Assembly: GCA_017562135.1 (NCBI GenBank)
Contig: QEYB01001019.1
Span: 310,001 to 374,000 of the forward strand
DNA length: 64,000 bases
DNA from: Dipylidium caninum
Taxonomy: Eukaryota > Platyhelminthes > Cestoda > Cyclophyllidea > Dipylidiidae
Direction: 5' to 3'
The notes beneath the pieces were generated by a model. The model was not told the DNA's origin, ran no database searches, and was given only the letters and a program-made list of their open reading frames with translations. Of the stretch, positions 27,801 through 36,800 are shown piece after piece. Each line of letters begins with the position of its first letter. Position 1 is the stretch's first letter. The position numbers and the translations under genes are program-made.

Positions 27801-30800
27801 CCGCGAAACGCGACCCCGAATAGGACCGACCTCCGTTAACGAGGAAAGCTCCTTCAACGTGTCTATCTGATTGCCTCCGGTCTTCGTCCTCGTCTTATTC
27901 TGCACCCAAAGTTGGCGTAGACGCGGGTTGTGAGCACCAGGGAAGAGATGGGCGAAAGAGAGCTTACCCCCAACACCGATAGGGCTGAATTTCGTGCTCT
28001 ATCAATTTCCGTCCACTTTCCGATGTTCTTCGTGGACGAGATGACAGCCTTGATGGCGTTCTTCAAGCCTAGCTGGATCTCCTCCAGAGAAGGCTTTACA
28101 TTGAGGCGGTCGCCCTGCAGCACCACCTCACAGCGCACCGTGGCTGTCGGCTTCACATGTCCTCATTAATGAAAAATTCTCCCCTTTTTAATGGGGCGGA
28201 CAGTCTTATTTTGAGAAGGACAGACTTCACTAACTTACCTGCGCGTATTTTCTTGCCCACCTCGACATCTTTCAGCAGACCAATGCACTCTCTGCTCCCG
28301 AAGACATGCCACAGGTCGTCCAGACTCCCTCGTACCGACTTTATTACCGCTTCCACGGCACGTTGAGCGAAGGAGCGAATCATCTCGTTGACTGCATCGG
28401 CCGTTTTCATTATTATCCTCTCGACGTTATTTCTTACGTTTGGGGCCACGTGGTCCCTTTCCTTGTTTTCCATTTGAAGCAGTGTGGTGAAACGCCTTTC
28501 CATCGGGTCCTCTGAAAGGGAATTCTCCAATGTCCCAATCCAAGCCATCACGATTGCCATTTCCTTGTCCCACGCCTCATCACGCATACAGCCTCTTTTG
28601 TTCCCCTCATCGTCTTCCACAAACCTTTTTCCATTTTCCCTCACAAAGAGGCTACTGGAGACGCACAAATGATTGCAGAATTAGATCTACGCGGTACCAA
28701 ATCACCAATCTTTCCTTCATTGTGCTTTTATACGCCAGCCTGATGTCCAAAATGATAACTCAGCGTGTGCTGTGGATTCACGTCTTGTCTGGGTGAGTAG
28801 TTAAGTGCATTTCCCTTTTCTGTGCTTCAAGTGGAACACAGTTAGAATGTTAGTAGAGTTCTGCATTGCTCCTGTTTGATTCTCCTGCTACTTCTCCACC
28901 TGACCACCTATCACCCCGCCTCAAATCTCACTTTCCCTCCAATTCCTGCCTAAGTCCCGCCTCTCCCCCGTGGCCAAGTCAGTGAAGGGGGGGAAGGACG
29001 TGGTCTGGCAGGCGTTTCCTCCTCCTTCTCCTCCTTTTCTCTTATCCTTTGCCCTTAACACTGAATGCTGCCTGTGGGTCGGGCACACGCATTGAAGGAA
29101 ATTCCATCTCCTCCATCATAAAAATGTCAAGACATTTTGTACTTTCGATTAAATTAAGCAAATGTCCGCCTCCTACTGCATCAGTATTACAATTTTTGCC
29201 GCTCCGATTTAAAACCGAATGACCCATCTGATCTCAATCTCTTCTCAACCCCCAAAACGATACTAATTTAGTAGCAACTTAATTTTCCCTCCTCCGACTG
29301 GGCTATTGCCACCTCACTCAGTACAGTCGAATACAAACATGCTCGGGGAGAAGAAGCATGAAACAGAATTGCACCTCGCAGACTGGGCTACCGAGGCCCT
29401 GGGGAAGATATTAAGCTCGATCACTCACCCATTTGAACAGTATCAAAGGCCTCGTCACTCTCTCTCTTGAAATGCTCGGCGAAGTATTCCACAAACTCAT
29501 CAAAGTCGACTAATAGCGTGGATGCGTAGTTTTCAGTGGCCTCGAAGACAATTTGTGAGAGATGCTGGAGCAAAGCTGCTGTGTTGTTCGCTTGTTCCAC
29601 GATATTTCGCATGAATTCGCCCAGACTCCATCCCACTCCGGGCTCTCGACGACTGTGCAAGTGCAGCGCAGTGGATGCGGAGACGCCGGCCGCCGAGGCA
29701 GAACTCGACGAGGCGCCTGTGCCCGTTGTGGCAGCCAGTAGGGCAGTCAGATTTCCACGCCCACTGGGCAATTCGTAGGGATGCGTGTCTGGTTGTTCAG
29801 GAAATCTAACAAATTTGCATTTGGCCATCATTGCCAAGGTTGCCTCGATTCGATGGTCCAAAATGTCCTTGGCTCGCCTCAACATCCTCTCGAGGCCGCG
29901 TGCAGCCGACTCGCAGTCCTGCGTGCGTGAACACGTACATGAATACTCGCTTGCCACCTTTCCCATGTAATTATCTTCCGTATTATCTACCAACTGTTCA
30001 TTCCCTCCATCATCATTCCTGGCAGGTGAGTTAAAGAGCCAATGAAAGTATTTCAGCACGAAAGCCTCAGGAAGCAAAGAAGTGCTAACATTGCCGCGTC
30101 CCTATGGACTCGATTTCTTTCTCTTTCCCACTTACCTTCACGATTCGCCCAACATAATGCCAAGCCTTCCGAGACTCGACTGGGGGGCTAGCAAACGTGA
30201 TTTTGTTGGAAGTCTGGATGGAGTGTGCAATAGTGCCACATCATCTACTTGAGAAGAAAGAGCAGCGGCTCTGGCTGCCAGGATGCAAGCGGGATATACC
30301 CAAAAAGATCACTCGGTGAAGCTTGTAAGCGTGATGATAGCCGGGCACCAATTATCAAAAAACCGTCTCTCCATGGTAGTAACTGTTGTTGGTTTTCAGC
30401 GGGTAAGCGTGTCACGTCAAACATACGTTAGACTGACAGCGAGGGTGTATAGGAAGAGCTACGTGGGGACGTAAATGAAGTCAAATCCATGCCTGGCGCC
30501 CTTACAGACTATAAAGATTAAAGCAATCATTGAAACGAGCCACTTGCCCCACCGAGAAGTGGCACATCCCAAACTCCTCCCACTCGAAGGGTCGACCACG
30601 AGCCTCAGATGTCGGTGAGACCGGTAAAGTACACTGTCACTCATGGCTAAATTTCATTGCTCTTAGAAAGACAAGTGGCATTGACTGCCTCGGCATCTAC
30701 TTACCTCAATCCATTTGTCGAAGAGCGAACTGTACCAATCGTGGATGTAGAGTCCCGGCGCCAGAGCCTCGTTTATTCGGTGAATTCTGACCACAAAGAG

Positions 30801-33800
30801 CTTCTCCAGATTTGGTGGAATCATCTTCTGCACGTTTTTCACGTACCGAAGCATGTTCTTCAGAGTTAGAAAAGCAGATTAGTATTAATTGCATCGCATC
30901 TACTTCATGAGGCAATGCATAGTAAGTCAGCGGAGATCGGTTTTCTGCATTACACCCTCGCCGCATGACGTGAGTTTGACCTCGTTGACGTCGTTTGACT
31001 ACGCGTAGTGCGGTCTTCGCTAACAACGGGCTGTGCATGCCGCCACCTCGTTTGAAGTTAAAAGCTCGCACCAGAATGTCACTTCTGCTCAGACCTAAAC
31101 GTCACCTTATCCTCCTCCTTGTGGAGAAGCCGTTAGCGTCACCGGTGATTAGACTTCCGGTTGAAGTACCAACAAGAGAAAGACTCAGTCTGTGAACTTT
31201 TGGGTGCCAATTGCCTACTTACATTTGCTGGCATGTTAATACGAGGCCTGCTTTCCCTACTGGCCACTTATTTGTTCACACCGCCTTGCGTCCGCAAAAC
31301 AGTTTTCCGAGAACGTCCGCCTGACTCTTTTCCCCCCATGCGGGTTGATCACGTCTACTGTAGCTCGCCCACTCACTATTTAGAACTCAACAGTTAAGGT
31401 TGGACTTGTCCCCTGATGGTTTCCGTGCCCCTCAGAGCAATCTCATGTTGACAGTAGACGTCTACCGAGGATGGGAGGCAGTCATGTGACCACCACATGA
31501 CGGAGATGCCATCTGGACAGATAACAGGTCGGCGCATAGAGATAGGATGGAAGTGCAGCTCACGGGGCGTACCTGAACTTTATCCAAGCGCATCTTGAGG
31601 AAAAGGGCCCGCCTCTGCAGTTCGCAGCCTATTTTGGGGATAGGACAACCGAGGCGGTTGAGACATACGATCTCCCGCATTTGGAGACGTATATTTTCAT
31701 CAAAGTTTGCCAAATAAATGATTGTATTTGACTTCTTCCGCACTGTGAGGATTGTGGCGTGAAGACCGGAGAGTTGTTCTAAAATCTGCGTGCGAATAGC
31801 CTCAAAAAGGTGCTTGATGTTTCCTCAAGAATATATAAAATTAAACCTTGTCTGCCTATCGTAACTTATTCCAAAATACTTTGTCTACGGCCTTCCATAA
31901 CGCTTCTGTTATCCCGCGGCCAACTAGTCCACTGAGGCGAGAGGATTGACGACTTCAGAGCGTCCAACACAGGTTTATGTGAATACGCTGCTCTCCTCCA
32001 ACAAGTGGTGTCGAAGCCTCCCACCACCGAGTGGGTCCAATGTCTTGGAAGACAACGCAGTGGAAGATACCCAAACTCCATGATATCTACCCTGGTTGAT
32101 GAAATCCCAGGACTCCGTTTCAACGGAGTTTTGATTGATTTAGCATAGGACAAACAATAAAACACTTCGTCTTGAAAGTACACAAGGCGACGGACATACC
32201 GTGCCTTTCCAGTTGTGAAAGACGGAGATCTCGTAGGCGACCAGAGCCTCACAAAGCCGGTTGAACTGGCGGATTGTTCGCTGTCCCTCTCGTGTTGCAC
32301 AGATTGACGGCGACTGCTTCCAAAATATCGACATCGTTTCCGCCAAACGAAGGTAATGGCTGCGCGCCCATGCGATTCGACCTACATTTCACAGGGATGA
32401 CGGTTCTACAAGGCACGAAGCCTTATTTTCCTCCATCATTTCGAGTCACACGGTGGAAGCGACTGCTTCTCGCCTTCGAAATCTCCTAATCGAAACTTTG
32501 GCGGCTATATTTGTCCTCTCACTGACATTTAGGCTTTTGCCTTCGTGGCTCCTTAGTTCAATTTCATGGCGTTTCTTATAAAACACAGCCGATTTTAGAA
32601 GACGTCAAGTTAACAGTACCGGAGAGCTCGTGGCTTCAACTAAGTTCATTTCATTCTGCCCAGGCAGTCAATCTACTGCCGAGTTTTACCACAGTTGATA
32701 ACTTGAGCGCTTCCAAATAACCCACGGCAACTTTCGACGCCACCTTTTGACTGAATTCAGGAGCCTGTCGACCGCCGCTCTACCGATTAATACGAAAGAG
32801 GAGGTGACCCTAGCGGAGGCCGAACCACATGGAAAAGCCTTTCATAAGCATCAGCTTTCAGCGGAACTGCCCTATATTACGACTCAGCTTGCCACGAGTC
32901 GTTCCGAGCACTAAGCCTTTGGTCTACCTACCCCCCCCCTCCTCCTCTCAACTTAGTGGACATTTGGTAAGACAAATCGCGACTGTCGCGCCTATCCCAC
33001 TCTCCAGATAGTATCCTCCTTTTCGATACAAGCATCTACTCCCGTCTAAAGAGGCCGCCTTCATGCAAACGTACTCTGTAACGGCTGAAGGAAGCGGTCG
33101 AGTACGGGTAGAATGAAGGCCAGAGCCGATAAGGAATAAATTTCCTGAAAGCCCGAAATTAGGGCGTGACACACTCTTCCAGCCATGACGGCACTCAGGT
33201 CGCCTGGCTGAGCCACTTTACGTAGGTCGTCTTGTCTCTTCACCTCTCCCAACCTCGACTAGTGCGATGTGGCACACGCCCGTGGTGCCACAGCCACGTA
33301 AAGTTGGTCTTTAACCTCAAATGGACTCAAGCACTTGCCTGCGTAAGGAGGGAAGTCGCGCTGAATTGGCGGACTGGCGGCATGGTTAGTGTACATTTCG
33401 CCAACTTCATCAATTTCAGTCCGAAATTGGCTGATTAACCGTCGATACCGACTGTCGCGGTCTGACATTGGTAACTGCGCCTTCTCTAACCGCATCATCT
33501 CCTTGAGATTCAGGAGAACCGTTCTCTTGGGGTTGCATTGAGTAGTGTAAGCGTTGTGTAAATTCTCTTGCAGAATGCTAATCTCTGTCCCGAATTTCTC
33601 AAAGTCTTGAGCGAACTGTGTATTGTCCATATCGAGGAAATCGTAGCCCCTGGTGGTGATGAACTCGTAAATTTGTTCAAAATGCTCCACCAATTTGTCC
33701 CTCCCCTCGAGGAAGGTTGTCTTTAGCCTTCCGAACTGGGTGATAGTGTCGATGATGTGGAGAATGGCCTCCACGCGTATGATGAACTCATTAAAGTCAC

Positions 33801-36800
33801 CGAAAATCATAACCTCGGACAGTCTCATCGGCTCTTGGCCATCCTTCGTGTTCTTCTGTATCTCGTGATAGGCGCCTTGATACGACCTCTTCAATTCCAC
33901 GCAGTTTTGCAGACGTTGAGCCAGTTGACTCAAATCCTGACTCCACATAGGACTTTGGCCGCTCTCCTCTACGTGCCCTCGACAGCTGATTATCATCTGA
34001 TGCGTGATCTAAATACGGTTAAAGAGGGTTTTACCACCCATTTCACATGCTGTGGGGACAATGGACTCCGTTCGCATTACAGAGACGAATGTGCACTGTC
34101 TACACTGCAGTCCATTAGAATAACATACGTTGCTCGGCTCTCTGCCCTTTGCAGAGTCAAATACCGAAACATCTGCCTCAGTCTATGGGATACTCAAAAG
34201 CCATTTGAGGTTGAGGGATGGATGACAGAGGTTTGACATCGTGGCCAGCTGGGAATGATTGGGAGATACGGAGGTGGAATAAAACAGTCGCCACAGAACT
34301 GTCTCGACGCGGTGTCTACCGGTGGGGCGCATTTCTTATCGTATATTTATCTATTCTCTGAACCGGACGCGTGTCCGTGTCCATAGAAGCCAGTACGACC
34401 GAACATAAGCCGATTTTGCGGTGCTTGTCGGCGGTCTTACCTTAACGAAGAGGATGGCCATGTGGGAGGAGGACCGGTAGTGCGGCGAGTAATTGTAGAG
34501 GAAATGAAGCGATTGCATCAGGTAGCCCATTTGCCTCCGCATTTCCTTCTGTGACAGGTAAAATTTAGAAATTGTAGCTGATTGTGTAACAGTTGTTGTT
34601 TCTACTCATACACGTTATACGGGTCGTCTACACTCTACCGTTAATGCGTCCAACTCACTCCGAGGCGGGGCTCCAAGACCTCTATATCGGGCCGAACACA
34701 TAACTCGCTGTCTTGAAGGTAATAGTGTGTAATTTCAGGGCGCCGTTACCACCGACATGTGGTTTTTAAACAGGTAGGTTTTGGACTTCCTTTCCCATGG
34801 GCAGAACTTACCCGAAATACCGTGTCCGGCGGAAGAGATAGTCCCTGTTCTCGGTCTAGGAAGATAAACTAACTCCACTGCCCTCTAGCTGCCCTTGCTG
34901 TTTGCAAGCGGGTTTTTTATCTAATCTGCTCATTACCGGCCTCTCTCTTGTGCTCATAACACACGTGACTACGCAAGGTGAGCTCTTGGGACTACGTTGT
35001 ATCAAGCCGTGGCGGCCAAAGCCGACTGAGAAGACATATTAGTGATGCTGGAAACATTGTGAAGCACCATGGTCTTCGGGACCTCGAACATGACCGTCTC
35101 AGCCTAGATTTAGGAAGTTGACTAGCTCGTAAGGTATACAATTGAAAGTATCTTTTAAGCTTATGACATCGTGCATGCCAAATCTCAGTGTATGCAGCAT
35201 AGAAAGCTGTCAGCGAAGTGAAGACTGGCAGCTTCCATTGGGGACGGAATGAAAAACTCACAATATCGTAGCCGTAGAGCGGGTTGCACCCTCTTATCAC
35301 TGGTTGAAGGAATTTTGCATTCTTCACTGCTTCGTTGTGGATGGCCAGCACACGATTGTCCAGCTCTTTCCACGTCTTAAACACGCAATCATGTAATATG
35401 CAGATTGTTAGTCTCTCCACCAAGCGGAGTAATTTTGTTCTACGAAGAGCAAATCATCGTCAACCCCAACCCCAATGTCTAACTCTTCGTAATATTTGCA
35501 GAGGCTGCAGTCATTTTACTTCAATATAGCACCAAACCAAATGTCTGCTTCTACTTACTCTTGTATTTCCTTTTTCCGCTTTCGTGTCCGAGTTCAACGT
35601 CGCGGGACATAGGTGACATGTGTCCTCGGGCACTTTGCGACAAATGACCTATTGTTCCTACTTCGTAAGGCGAGCCGTAATGCATTCCAGTGGCGTGCAA
35701 TCTTATACTTTAACATTAGGTCTCTTACACTGTTGAATGACAGCTGGAAATGTCTCTAATCAGATAGACAAAATAGTAGGACTTGTCTTGACAATTCTCA
35801 TGTCACCAGTTATGTAATAACTCTCTACTGAAATCAATGTAAGTAGGGCTCACCGGGACAATATTTGAATGAGCCACCATGAGAGTTTGCATGGCTTTCC
35901 TCACTGCTCAAGTGCTCATTGCCTTCCTAATTAGCTCGAACCGCGATGCGCGATGCCTCCAGAACCGTAGTTCTGTTTGTGGTCCACTCGGAGACATCTC
36001 TTCCCGTATCATGTCAACCTCCTGAATCTCCTAAATAACAGCAATTAACTCGTTTTTGCCGCATGTGTCGCCGTTACAGGGTGGACGAGTTAGGAAGTAG
36101 CGGAGCCTTACCAGAGATATTTGTCTCATCCATAGGCAAGCACATTCCTCCAGCAGCCCTAAATCTGTCAAATTGCTGGCAGCTTCCTGAGCACGTTGTG
36201 AGTCTTTGAGAATTTCAATGTCTATATCGCGACAAGGCATGAGTTTGAATCTCTCCTTGGAACAAATGTCGTCCGCTAGGACAAAAGACACATTGAAGGA
36301 TTTAAAATTGGTCAAGTTAGCATTGGGGAAGTCTGTGCACAGGAACTCACTCTGAAGAGAATCCACGTATTCTTTGACCATTAAAATGAAGGACTTTTTA
36401 GTCTGGAGGGTCAGCTTCCCCAGATTCCCCTCCTGTGCTTGCATTGCTGGCAGGAAGAATGTGCTAATGATTTGCACCAACCACTGAAACATATTTTGAT
36501 TCGGATATAATCGGCGCAGAAGAAGGACCCGCTGAAAATACAGAGAGAGAATGCTTTGAGTGGGGCTTCAAGGAGATTATTAAAGGGTGATGCTCGGTAC
36601 CGATTTGAAGTTAGTCCCCGTAATCGGTCCTTCTCCTGAACCAATGTCCATGAAGAGCAGCCCTTCAAGGTCCTGGGGGAAGGTGGCGGCGTTGACGAAT
36701 TTAACTTGGAATGCCGCAACCATGGATGGATTAAAGGCTTGCAAGAAATGTAAAAGACTTTATTAGAAGTCGGGAGACTGCATGCGTTATTTCAAACTGT

